A DNA stretch of 64,000 nucleotides from SURF-21 sp964529285. GTDB lineage: Bacteria; Actinomycetota; Geothermincolia; Geothermincolales; RBG-13-55-18. The DNA lies in the NCBI GenBank assembly GCA_964529285.1, contig CAZGWK010000003.1, positions 65,963-129,962 on the forward strand, written 5' to 3'. Under the pieces are notes generated by a model. That model ran no database searches and was not told where the DNA came from. It worked only from the letters and a program-made list of their open reading frames with translations. Below, one piece after another: positions 36,184 through 43,752 of the stretch; the stretch's first letter is position 1; each line of letters opens with the position of its first letter. The translations under genes were made by a program, and so were the position numbers.

Positions 36184-36867
36184 TTGAAGCCGTTCAAGAT
36201 AACCGAGGGGGTATACCAGGTCGGCGGGCCCGACATCACCGACCCCGAAGACTGCTGCTTCTTCCTGGTGGACCTGGGCCGTGCGGTCCTCATCGACGCC
36301 GGGGCCGGAGGCCAGCCGCGCAAGCTTGTGAGGAATCTGGACGAACTGGGATATGCCCCCGGGGATATCAAGCTCGTCATCCTGACTCATTGCCATATCG
36401 ACCACGTCGGCGGAGCGGTATTCCTGCACGAGAAATACGGCCTGCCGCTCGCCATCCACGAACTCGACGCTGCTCCGCTGGAGGAAGGCGACAACCGCAG
36501 GACCGCGGCCAACTGGTACGGGATGGATCTTGCACCGACCGAGGCCAAATACCATCTCGAGGGGGACGGCGGAAGTATCGACGGAGGGGTTTCGCACATA
36601 CGCTGGATCCATACGCCCGGCCACACCCCCGGCTCCATAGCCCTGCTGGCCGACAACGGCATGTACAAAGTCCTCTTCGGCCAGGACATACACGGCCCCT
36701 TTTATGCCTCCTTCGGCTCCGATCTCGATGCATGGGGCGAATCCATGCGCGCGCTGTTGGAACTCGAGGCGGATATCCTCTGCGAAGGCCACTTCGGCAT
36801 TATCCGTCCCGCCACGGAGGTCAGAGCCTATATAGAAGGCTACCTGCGTAATTACAACAAATTATAG
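36184..36867 (+). CDS. MBL-fold metallohydrolase
   Basis: 227 residues from TTG 36184 (GAGGAG upstream). Longer in-frame versions lack family sequence. Zinc ligands are intact: THCHIDH (H69, H71, D73, H74), TPGHTPGS, GQDIHG and CEGHFG. This matches a glyoxalase II/beta-lactamase-like hydrolase of broad class; the substrate cannot be told. It stands alone between yjbQ and padR. Confidence 0.85.
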   Translation: MKPFKITEGVYQVGGPDITDPEDCCFFLVDLGRAVLIDAGAGGQPRKLVRNLDELGYAPGDIKLVILTHCHIDHVGGAVFLHEKYGLPLAIHELDAAPLEEGDNRRTAANWYGMDLAPTEAKYHLEGDGGSIDGGVSHIRWIHTPGHTPGSIALLADNGMYKVLFGQDIHGPFYASFGSDLDAWGESMRALLELEADILCEGHFGIIRPATEVRAYIEGYLRNYNKL

Positions 36868-36947
36868 GCCACCGCCACGAGGTAGTTGGCCGAAAAGCAA
36901 CAATACCACTATATCTAGGGGCTTGATGAAATAAAAACGATACCTTA

Positions 36948-36986
36948 ATATATCGAATAGATATATCGAATAGATATATCGATGCG
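36948..36986. repeat. Three 13-bp iterons upstream of padR-ino1 (putative operator)
   Basis: ATATATCGAATAG occurs at 36948-36960 and 36961-36973, and a third copy with a changed 3' end at 36974-36986. Consecutive copies create GATATATC, itself a perfect palindrome. The array ends 53 bp before the padR start and is in position for an autoregulatory PadR operator; binding is inferred. Confidence 0.6.
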
Positions 36987-37038
36987 ATACACATAGCGGT
37001 ATCAAAGCGATTATATGCATCTAGGAGGAGGCTGTAAA

Positions 37039-37665
37039 GTGCTGGAACTGGCCATACTGGGGGCCCTGAAGGAGAAGCCCATGTACGGCTACGAACTCAA
37101 GAAACGCCTCTCCTACCTCCTCGGTCACCTCTGGAAGATAAGCTACGGCTCCCTCTACCCCGCCCTGAAAAGGCTGGAAGCGAAAAACGCCGTGGAGAGA
37201 GCTTATACGGTAAAGGCCAAGACACGCAATCGTTACGTATACCGCATCACCCAGGAAGGCGAGGATACTTTCCAGAGGTTGCTGGTGGACACGCGCAAGA
37301 GCTCGGAGATAACCGACGCGGACAAATTCAGCATCCGGTTGGCCTTTTTCCAGTACATGGAACCCGAGATGAGGCTCTGGCTGCTGGAGCGCAGAAAGAA
37401 CTACCTCGAGGAGAGGCTCGACGAGATGAACGGAACGGGGAAGAGCCGTGACAAGGACACGGACAGTTACCGCCAGGGCCTTTACCGCCACCGCCAGGAG
37501 CTGCTCAAGAGCGACATAGTCTGGCTGGAAGACATGATCGAACAGGAGAGGAACTATATACAGGAAGGCAAGAAAGACAAGGATCAACACGAGGTTAAGG
37601 GCAAAGGAGGTGGGAATCTGGTTATTGAAGAAGGGCCAGTTAATATGTCGCCTCTGCAGGCTTAA
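37039..37665 (+). CDS. PadR family transcriptional regulator
   Basis: 208 residues from GTG 37039 (AGGAGGAGG upstream). The N-terminal winged helix (LELAILGALKEKPMYGYELKKRL, split by the helix-turn, then SYGSLYPALKRLEAKNAVE) is classic PadR; the C-terminal helices (about 95-175) are the Vir_act_alpha_C dimerisation arm, followed by a Lys-rich tail. It is directly upstream of ino1. The same PadR-Ino1 pairing is found in mycobacteria (Rv0047c-Rv0046c), so control of inositol synthesis is a reasonable inference. Confidence 0.9.
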   Translation: MLELAILGALKEKPMYGYELKKRLSYLLGHLWKISYGSLYPALKRLEAKNAVERAYTVKAKTRNRYVYRITQEGEDTFQRLLVDTRKSSEITDADKFSIRLAFFQYMEPEMRLWLLERRKNYLEERLDEMNGTGKSRDKDTDSYRQGLYRHRQELLKSDIVWLEDMIEQERNYIQEGKKDKDQHEVKGKGGGNLVIEEGPVNMSPLQA

Positions 37666-37679
37666 AGGATACGAACTTT

Positions 37680-37699
37680 ATCCCGCTTCAAGGCGGGAT
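37680..37699. terminator. Short hairpin between padR and ino1
   Basis: A 7-bp stem (ATCCCGC/GCGGGAT) with 6-nt loop lies 15 bp after the padR stop. It may attenuate read-through into ino1 or simply shape the leader. Confidence 0.35.
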
Positions 37700-37730
37700 G
37701 GATATATAGGTTTTCACGGGAGGTTTTTCG

Positions 37731-38897
37731 ATGAGCGATATAAGAGTAGCCCTAGTGGGCGTAGGTAATTGCGCCTCCTCCTTGTTGCAGGGCATCGAAT
37801 ATTACAGGGAGGCAAAGGAGGGTGACCGCATACCGGGACTGATGCATGTCAACGTGGGTTCTTACCATATCAGGGATATCGATATCGTCTGCGCCTTCGA
37901 CGTCGATGCCGACAAGGTCGGCAAGGATGCCGGGGAAGCCATCAATTGCGGCAAAAACAATACCATCAAGATATGCGACGTCCCCTTCCTGGATGCGCCG
38001 ATCTACAGGGGACATACCCTGGACGGACTGGGTAAGTATTACAACATGGTCATCGAGGAATCCGGCTCCGAACCCGTCAACGTCGCAGAGGCCCTCTCCC
38101 GGCACGGAGTAGACGTGCTCGTAAACTACCTTCCCGTGGGCAGCGAAAAGGCCACGCACTTCTACGTCGAGGAAGCGCTCAAGGCGGGATGTGGTATCGT
38201 CAACTGCATACCGGTTTTCGTGGCCAAGGAGGAGATGTGGCAGGGAAAGTTCCGCAAGTACGGCCTGCCCATAATCGGGGACGACATCAAATCGCAGGTG
38301 GGCGCGACGATCCTGCACCGTGTCCTGGCCAAGCTGTTCAACGACCGCGGCGTGGTCCTCGACCGCACCTCCCAGCTGAATATTGGCGGCAACATGGACT
38401 TTATGAACATGCTCGAGCGCGAACGCCTGGAGTCGAAGAAGATATCGAAGACGGATTCGGTGATCTCCCAGCTGAACCATAAAATCGACAAAGACGATAT
38501 ACATATCGGCCCCAGCGATTACGTGGCCTGGTTGAACGATCGCAAGTGGGCCTATATCCGCCTCGAGGGCAGGGAGTTCGGCGACGTTCCCATGTCCGTC
38601 GAATTCAAGCTGGAGGTATGGGATTCTCCCAACTCGGCCGGCATCGTCATCGACGCCATACGCTGCTGCAAACTGGCCATCGACCGCGGCATGTCGGGTG
38701 CGCTGCTCGGTCCATCCGCCTATTTCATGAAATCGCCACCAGTGCAGTATTCGGATGACACCGCACGCCAGATGGTGGAGGATTTCATAGCGGCCATCCC
38801 GGCCGGCATGCTCACCACCGCGGAGTTCGGAAACGGCAAGGACCTGGAGAGCGAAGAGAAGCTGCTACAGTCCCGCCCTCCCATGTACAAGGAATAG
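37731..38897 (+). CDS. ino1: Inositol-3-phosphate synthase (actinobacterial type)
   Basis: 388 residues with CGGGAGG upstream. The NAD-binding GVGNCASSLLQG is at 11-22; the catalytic-domain hallmarks NYLPVGSE, GDDIKSQVGATILHR and LNIGGNMDF follow. It converts glucose-6-phosphate to inositol-1-phosphate, the first step to phosphatidylinositol and mycothiol-type products. Size and sequence fit the compact actinobacterial form, not the long eukaryotic enzyme. Co-oriented with padR. Confidence 0.95.
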   Translation: MSDIRVALVGVGNCASSLLQGIEYYREAKEGDRIPGLMHVNVGSYHIRDIDIVCAFDVDADKVGKDAGEAINCGKNNTIKICDVPFLDAPIYRGHTLDGLGKYYNMVIEESGSEPVNVAEALSRHGVDVLVNYLPVGSEKATHFYVEEALKAGCGIVNCIPVFVAKEEMWQGKFRKYGLPIIGDDIKSQVGATILHRVLAKLFNDRGVVLDRTSQLNIGGNMDFMNMLERERLESKKISKTDSVISQLNHKIDKDDIHIGPSDYVAWLNDRKWAYIRLEGREFGDVPMSVEFKLEVWDSPNSAGIVIDAIRCCKLAIDRGMSGALLGPSAYFMKSPPVQYSDDTARQMVEDFIAAIPAGMLTTAEFGNGKDLESEEKLLQSRPPMYKE

Positions 38898-38979
38898 GGC
38901 AGGCTGGCAATACTTCAGGTCCTTTTCGCAAGGCTGGAGCCCGCCACCGCGACACCATCGATGCCATGATACGATAGGC

Positions 38980-39027
38980 ACCCTGACGGCTGCACATGCC
39001 TTACGTGTGAGCTGCCGTCACCAGGGT
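38980..39027 (+). terminator. Compound hairpin downstream of ino1
   Basis: ACCCT and GACGGC (38980-38990) pair with GCCGTC and AGGGT (39014-39027), with an inner CACA/TGTG stem. It lies 83 bp past ino1 and lacks a U-tract. Probably a terminator; another structured RNA is possible. Confidence 0.4.
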
Positions 39028-39060
39028 ACACCCAGCGATGGATTTCCAGGAAGTCGGGGC

Positions 39061-39090
39061 TTGCTTTAGCCGTGCGTCTTGATATATATT
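39061..39090 (+). promoter_or_regulatory. Promoter of the small conserved gene at 39136
   Basis: TTGCTT, 18-nt spacer, TATATT. Predicted start about 39097, leader about 39 nt. Confidence 0.45.
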
Positions 39091-39135
39091 CTAGGAAGCA
39101 TACGATAAGAGCTTGTTTGTTCGGGAGAATCGCAA

Positions 39136-39435
39136 TTGATAGACGTAGGGCAATCATTTTCCGTCACCTCGGAGGTGGCGGACCAACCCGTAAAGGTGAA
39201 ATGCTATTCCGGCTTCAAGGCCAACGAACGGCCGCTCAGCTTCACCCTTAACGAACGTGAGTTTTCCGTCATGGATATCGAGGGAAGCTGGTTTGAAGAA
39301 GGCGAGAACAGCTGCGCGAGAAAGGTCTGTTTCCGCGTTCGTGCCGACGATGGAGACCTATATCTCCTGAGTTGTGACGAGGACACCTGCGTCTGGGAGC
39401 TGAAGAGGATCTGGAGGCTTGGAAGCCTGGGTTAA
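39136..39435 (+). CDS. Small conserved protein, DUF6504-like
   Basis: 99 residues from TTG 39136 with GGGAG eight nt upstream. Beta-rich pattern: PLSFTLNEREFSVMDIEGSW, then VCFRVRADDGDLYLLSCDEDTCVWELKRIW. This follows the plan of DUF6504-type proteins (a short domain ending in a Trp-x-Leu-x-Arg strand), but the match is by eye only. No signal peptide or membrane helix. It overlaps the convergent thioesterase stop by 4 bp. Function unknown. Confidence 0.7.
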   Translation: MIDVGQSFSVTSEVADQPVKVKCYSGFKANERPLSFTLNEREFSVMDIEGSWFEEGENSCARKVCFRVRADDGDLYLLSCDEDTCVWELKRIWRLGSLG

Positions 39436-39905
39436 GAACCCCCGGCCTTCTCCCTTATCATGAAAGTGGCCATGGCCTTGGCCAGCAGCCTGCCTTCACC
39501 GTCGTAAACGCTCGCTTCCCCGACCGCAACGGACCTTCCTTTCTGGATGATCCTGGCCTCGCATGCGATGTCACCACCGCGCACGGGAGCGATGTAATTT
39601 ATCTTCATCTCCACGGTAGCCATCAGTTCCCGGGCATGATCGACGAGGGTGGCCAGCGCGGCGGCTATGGAGGCGTCTGCTATGGAGGCCAGGACGCCGC
39701 CGTGGACCACGCCTCCCGCGTTATAGAACCCGGACTCGATGGGCAGGATGAACCGGGAGGTCCCTTCGCCGACCTCTTCGAGACGCATCCCCAGTAATGC
39801 GTAGAAAGTGCAGGGGTCCGAACGCGAACGCTTTATCTCCCGGTAGCGGGCTTCCCGTTCTTCTGCGCTTTCACCGCCATCTATGCCGGGTTTTTCTGGA
39901 ACCAC
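39432..39905 (-). CDS. PaaI-type hotdog thioesterase
   Basis: 157 residues from GTG 39905, which lies inside the 3' end of the epimerase gene; the start is not certain. The motif GGVVHGGVLASIADASIAAAL matches the PaaI HGG(I/V)(I/L) active-site helix, and Asp in IADAS is the usual catalytic acid. Such enzymes hydrolyse aromatic or acyl-CoA thioesters. Translational coupling to the epimerase is probably coincidental packing. Confidence 0.88.
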   Translation of the reverse strand: MVPEKPGIDGGESAEEREARYREIKRSRSDPCTFYALLGMRLEEVGEGTSRFILPIESGFYNAGGVVHGGVLASIADASIAAALATLVDHARELMATVEMKINYIAPVRGGDIACEARIIQKGRSVAVGEASVYDGEGRLLAKAMATFMIREKAGGS

Positions 39906-40813
39906 TCCGCCACCCTTCTGAGTCCCTCTTCGAGGCCCACCTCGGGCTCCCACCCCAGGATGTCCCTGGCCTTCTCCAACCTCGGCCGGCGTCTCTGGGG
40001 ATCATCTTCCGGAAGAGAGAGGTAAGCCATCGGTGAATTTGAACCGGTTATCTCCTTGACCTTTTCCGCCAGGGCCAGGATAGTCATCTCGCCATCATTA
40101 CCCAGATTGATGACCTCGCCGCATGCGGCCTCGATGGTAAGCGCCCTGTATATACCCTCGACCAGATCGTCCACGTAGCAGAAACTGCGCGTCTGGGAGC
40201 CATCCCCGTAAATGGTGAGTGGCTGACCCGCGATGGCCTGCAATATGAAGTTGGGGACTACCCTGCCATCCTCCCGGCGCATACGCGGCCCGAAAGTGTT
40301 GAAGATACGCAGGATAACCGCCCGCAGCCCGTGGATGCGCTGATAAGATGAGGTCAGGGCCTCGGCAAAACGTTTCGCTTCATCGTAACAGGCGCGCGGA
40401 CCAGTGGGGTTGACGTTGCCGTAATAGTCCTCCCCTTGTGGCGCCTGTAATGGGTCTCCGTATACTTCCGAGGTAGATGCCAGCAGGAAGCGGCCTCCGT
40501 TCTTGCGCGCCACCTCCAGGGCCTGGAAGGTGCCCATGGAGTTTACCAGCATGGTCTCTATCGCCAGGCGGCTGTAATCGATCGGGCTGGCCGGGCTGGC
40601 CAGGTGCGCTACCCTGTCTACCTCCAGGTTTATCGGCTCCGCGGCATCGGCCAACACGAAGCGGAAGCGGGGGCCGCCCTGGAGCCGTTCGATATTGCGC
40701 AGATCTCCCGTGCAGAGATTGTCAAGGCAGGTAACGTCATGCCCCTCCGCCACGAGGCGATCACACAGATGGGAGCCGATGAATCCCGCTCCTCCGGTTA
40801 CCAGTATCCTCAC
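39881..40813 (-). CDS. NAD-dependent epimerase/dehydratase, UDP-glucuronate decarboxylase-like
   Basis: 310 residues from GTG 40813 (AAGGAGGT upstream). Extended SDR: GGAGFIGS (7-14), LASTSEVYGDP with the catalytic Ser/Thr, and YDEAK as the YxxxK pair. ARACYDEAKR and the NPTGPR run before it are typical of UDP-xylose synthases (UXS), which decarboxylate UDP-glucuronate; a dTDP-glucose dehydratase-like role is less likely. A cell-surface sugar role is inferred. No glycosyltransferases are adjacent. Confidence 0.88.
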   Translation of the reverse strand: MRILVTGGAGFIGSHLCDRLVAEGHDVTCLDNLCTGDLRNIERLQGGPRFRFVLADAAEPINLEVDRVAHLASPASPIDYSRLAIETMLVNSMGTFQALEVARKNGGRFLLASTSEVYGDPLQAPQGEDYYGNVNPTGPRACYDEAKRFAEALTSSYQRIHGLRAVILRIFNTFGPRMRREDGRVVPNFILQAIAGQPLTIYGDGSQTRSFCYVDDLVEGIYRALTIEAACGEVINLGNDGEMTILALAEKVKEITGSNSPMAYLSLPEDDPQRRRPRLEKARDILGWEPEVGLEEGLRRVAEWFQKNPA

Positions 40814-40944
40814 CTGACCGCTACCTCCTTACCGACGAGGGACAATCAATTATAACAACACCGCCGTTGCCGGGAAAACAAGCGGCCCCGACCCGAAAGC
40901 ACCGTAAGCAAGTAAAACTGCCCTTTCGCCTCGCCGTATCCCGC

Positions 40945-42039
40945 CTAGGCCTTTGCCTCTCCGACGAGAAAGCGCACGCCTGCACGCTGCAACCATGTGA
41001 AAACCGACGGCTCGTCCAATACTTTCTCCGCGCCATACACGCCTGGCGCCCATCCGGCCCTGCCCATGCAATCGGCGGCGGCGGCCATGACCAGGCCGGA
41101 GAGGCGATAGTAATCGCCAACGACGCATAGCGTCCTGTGCGATACCACCCCATGCGATTTGCCGCTGGCAGTTACCCGCACGGCGGCCAGGCAGGAACCG
41201 TTCGTGCGGCGGGTTATGCCGATCGCCGCCGTGCGCAACGCCGTCATCCACAATTCCGTCCTCTCACCCTCTCCCAACCAGGCCAGAGAATGCAGGGCAA
41301 GCTCTCTTCCCTTGCCACCCACGCCGGCTTTGTACCATATATCCCTTGCTCCCATCACGGCGGCAGGCAAGGTGATGGGCTCGGGGTGACGGAGATATGA
41401 GACTACCTGTTTGCCCACGGGGGGAGGGAACTCGACCAGTTCTCCCCAGCTTCCCGCCCTCGCCGCGGCCATCTTTCCGCCCCGGCGGGCCGGTGCTTTT
41501 CCGGCGAAGGAATGCAGCAGGTGCTCCAGGGTAGCCGATCCGAGGTTCGCACTCAATTCCAGGTACAGGGAACATGCTATGGTATCTATCCTGTCCAGGC
41601 GCGAGCTCGCACGGCAGGCAAGAAGGTTGGAGAGTCCGGGTGTCAGGCCGCAGCCGCAGAGCACCCTTACACCATTCTTTGCAGCCTCCCCGTTCAGGGC
41701 GAGAACGTCCTCGACCGCTTCCGGGTCATCGCAAAGGGAGAGGTAGTCCCGCCCGGCCGCAATTGCCGTGCGTACGATACGGTTTTCATGGCGGTGAAAC
41801 GGCCCTAGGCAGCCGAGGACAAGGTCCGCTTCCCGCATGCGCTCGTACAGGCTGCTATCGTTATCCGCGTCCACGTAACGCGGGCTTACCGGAAGGTGCG
41901 CCAGGTCCGCGGATATTCTGCACAGAGCCTCTGCATTGTTATCTGCCAGGTATATGCGTTCAACTCCGCCGAGAAGGTGCAGGGCCGTGATAACCGCATG
42001 CGCCGCCTTTCCCGCCGCTCCCAGGATGAGGAGCCTCAT
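40945..42039 (-). CDS. Saccharopine dehydrogenase-like NAD(P)-binding protein
   Basis: 364 residues from ATG 42039, which overlaps the stop of the small upstream gene (ATGA). N-terminal Rossmann fold LILGAAGKAAHAVITAL, a central LGPFHRHENRIVRTAIAAGRDYLSLCDD region typical of the family, then a C-terminal catalytic-like domain. It resembles trans-acting enoyl reductase/saccharopine dehydrogenase-like proteins of Actinobacteria; the true substrate is unknown. Confidence 0.85.
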   Translation of the reverse strand: MRLLILGAAGKAAHAVITALHLLGGVERIYLADNNAEALCRISADLAHLPVSPRYVDADNDSSLYERMREADLVLGCLGPFHRHENRIVRTAIAAGRDYLSLCDDPEAVEDVLALNGEAAKNGVRVLCGCGLTPGLSNLLACRASSRLDRIDTIACSLYLELSANLGSATLEHLLHSFAGKAPARRGGKMAAARAGSWGELVEFPPPVGKQVVSYLRHPEPITLPAAVMGARDIWYKAGVGGKGRELALHSLAWLGEGERTELWMTALRTAAIGITRRTNGSCLAAVRVTASGKSHGVVSHRTLCVVGDYYRLSGLVMAAAADCMGRAGWAPGVYGAEKVLDEPSVFTWLQRAGVRFLVGEAKA

Positions 42040-42206
42040 GCCCGCACCCGGAAAAGATCCTCTACGCCGGCCTGCCTCCATACCAGCTCTGGAGCATCGT
42101 CTCCATCCGGCACAGCCCTGATCCCCCTCCATGCCATTAGGGCGAGGACCAGGGTCATGCCCATAAGAGCCGCGAGCGCGGCCGTGCGCGATTTGTTTAC
42201 TGACAT
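42036..42206 (-). CDS. 56-aa single-span membrane protein coupled to the saccharopine dehydrogenase-like gene
   Basis: Reading the minus strand from ATG 42206 gives 56 residues: a basic start (MSVNKSRTA), one hydrophobic helix (about 9-26, AALAALMGMTLVLALMAW) and an acidic/amphipathic C-terminal tail. Its TGA overlaps the ATG of the downstream gene. An extended -10 box lies 6 nt before the ATG and there is no ribosome site, so the mRNA is probably leaderless. No family recognised. The overlap, the promoter and the membrane-protein composition together support a real gene. Confidence 0.65.
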   Translation of the reverse strand: MSVNKSRTAALAALMGMTLVLALMAWRGIRAVPDGDDAPELVWRQAGVEDLFRVRA

Positions 42207-42212
42207 GGCTCG

Positions 42213-42221
42213 ATTATATCA
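42213..42221 (-). promoter_or_regulatory. Extended -10 promoter, leaderless start of the 56-aa gene
   Basis: Minus strand TGATATAAT, then 6 nt, then ATG 42206. Same nonamer and spacing as at 31650-31658. Confidence 0.6.
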
Positions 42222-42450
42222 GCCCGGGACTAAGGTTAGCGGTCTCGCTCCGCTCTGAAGGCATGCCACATATGTTCTTCCGGCCCGAGCCTTGAGGTAA
42301 CGGTCTCGCTCGACTGCGCCCGCGGTCATACGGCAATAAGAAACCATGTATTGCGCGTCGCTGCGACCGCCCCCATAGTTCTCGGGCCAGTTTAGTTCAT
42401 TTACAGCCTGAGCCTGCTAATAAATTGTTCGCTCTGCTCGACTTAAACCG

Positions 42451-42521
42451 CTGGTCCCGGGCGGGAATCTTCGCATGTCAGGTGGTTTTATTCAGGCTAT
42501 GCCCGAGTGCGGTTACGTTGT
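42451..42521 (+). repeat. Left copy of island-flanking direct repeat
   Basis: About 71 bp matching 46707-46779 in the same orientation with scattered changes (shared CTGGTCCC, ATCTTCGC, TGTCAGGTG, CAGGCTAT and TTGTC/CTGTC blocks). The two copies bracket the AT-rich gene pair and the IS21 remnant. They may be ends of related IS elements. Confidence 0.6.
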
Positions 42522-42881
42522 CACTCGGCACTTGAAAACCGGCCAACTTGAGCCGTATCCATAATCTACTACAACAGGGCTTTTCTATACAAGGGGAGTA
42601 ATAACTATAGCTTAATCTCTGCAAGGCCAGACAACACTGATTCAGGGTTGCTTCCAGGATGCATAACCTTCTAGCAAGGGGATTCTCAAGTTCTTAGTTC
42701 GAGGGGCATCCAATCAATACTTGACAGGGGGGGGCTTTGTTAGACACAATCCATATAGGGTGGGGCTAGTTATGCTAAATAGAGTTAAGCAGAGTTAGCC
42801 CAAGGGGGGTAGAGATCACCATGAGGATCTGTCTGGAACATATCTTTTTTCAATTGCATCACAGGACGAGGAGGTACTCCT

Positions 42882-43733
42882 ATGGGCAGATGGGTCAGGA
42901 GGGGCTTCTTAATTGCGTCAATATTGCTTGCGTGTTCGCTTGTGCTTACCTTTGTTCTCACGAACGAGAGAGAAATATCGGCAAATAGCCACTACTGGGC
43001 TGATTGTTACGGATTTGAAAACGCGACGGGCCAAGATTCATGGAGTTATTATTCGTATGGAGGTCGAATACACTCAGGTATCAGATATAAATGGAGTGCT
43101 TCTGACCCCAGCACGTACCTATCTCTACAAACCAGGGGTTGGCCTGGAAGCGCCTACAATATGACTGTAGTATACTATGCCAACCTCTACCTTCCGGGCA
43201 ATGCTCTTTTCGCATTTTTTGGACATGGCAATATTCATTATTTAGACTTCTTCTATTACAGGCAAGATCACCCATACAACGGACAACTTACTGGTAGCTT
43301 CTTGCTTGATTATCGCCCTAATGATGCGGGCACTCTGAACAATGTTAAGCTATGGCTAGAGGACCCTTGGGCCAACAACCAACTCGATGACTTGCTCTTT
43401 GCAGGATTAGTATCATGCAAATCCACAAATGGAGATACCCATAATTCTAGTATAGGTAGTTACATGCGTTGCTGGCAGAAAGTAGATGTTGTACTCGGAT
43501 TTGATCAAGGTTTCACGGATCCTGGCGCCCATTCTTTTAACGAGAGGTTTTATTATTATGCAGTTACCTGTAATTGGACATGTGGGTCTGCAGTACAACA
43601 AGCACTAACTGATACTTATAATCAAACAGGTTTTTGTGGCACGAATACAGCAGAAATATGGAGCAAAGACTGGAACCCAAATACATGGAGTAATATTAGG
43701 TTAGGAACGCCAAGAAACGGGGAACCGGGATAG
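42882..43733 (+). CDS. Secreted caspase-like (clan CD) peptidase candidate
   Basis: 283 residues; GAGGAGG precedes ATG 42882. A signal peptide/anchor lies at about 7-27 (GFLIASILLACSLVLTFVL), so the protein is exported. No named family is certain, but FFGHGNIHYLDFF (H115) and, after a predicted strand, LLFAGLVSCKST (C179) follow the His-Gly/Cys pattern of the caspase-hemoglobinase fold; VDVVLGFDQGFTD, FNERFYYYAV and SAVQQALTDTY match the strand-helix order that follows the Cys in that fold. The protein is rich in Tyr, Trp and Asn. Codon use is AT-rich, unlike neighbours, indicating transfer. The next gene, 19 bp on, encodes a PepSY-like membrane protein. Confidence 0.6.
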   Translation: MGRWVRRGFLIASILLACSLVLTFVLTNEREISANSHYWADCYGFENATGQDSWSYYSYGGRIHSGIRYKWSASDPSTYLSLQTRGWPGSAYNMTVVYYANLYLPGNALFAFFGHGNIHYLDFFYYRQDHPYNGQLTGSFLLDYRPNDAGTLNNVKLWLEDPWANNQLDDLLFAGLVSCKSTNGDTHNSSIGSYMRCWQKVDVVLGFDQGFTDPGAHSFNERFYYYAVTCNWTCGSAVQQALTDTYNQTGFCGTNTAEIWSKDWNPNTWSNIRLGTPRNGEPG

Positions 43734-43752
43734 GCTAGAGGGGGTGGAATAG

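Larger units (their letters stand above)
42207..42881. other. Gene-free left flank of the accessory island
   Basis: 675 bp without a supported gene. It holds two diverged copies of a GGTTAGCGGTCTCGCTC/GGTAACGGTCTCGCTC motif (about 42233 and 42298) related to sequences at 57850-57915, the direct repeat 42451-42521 that recurs at 46707-46779, and a change to AT-rich DNA from about 42540. TTGACA at 42721-42726 could be the -35 for the next gene, but no matching -10 is convincing. Confidence 0.45.

Noticed and set aside
42721..42776. Complete -35/-10 promoter for the caspase-like gene
   Set aside because: TTGACA is present but no -10 lies at suitable spacing (TATGCT at 42771 is too far), so only the -35-like box is noted.
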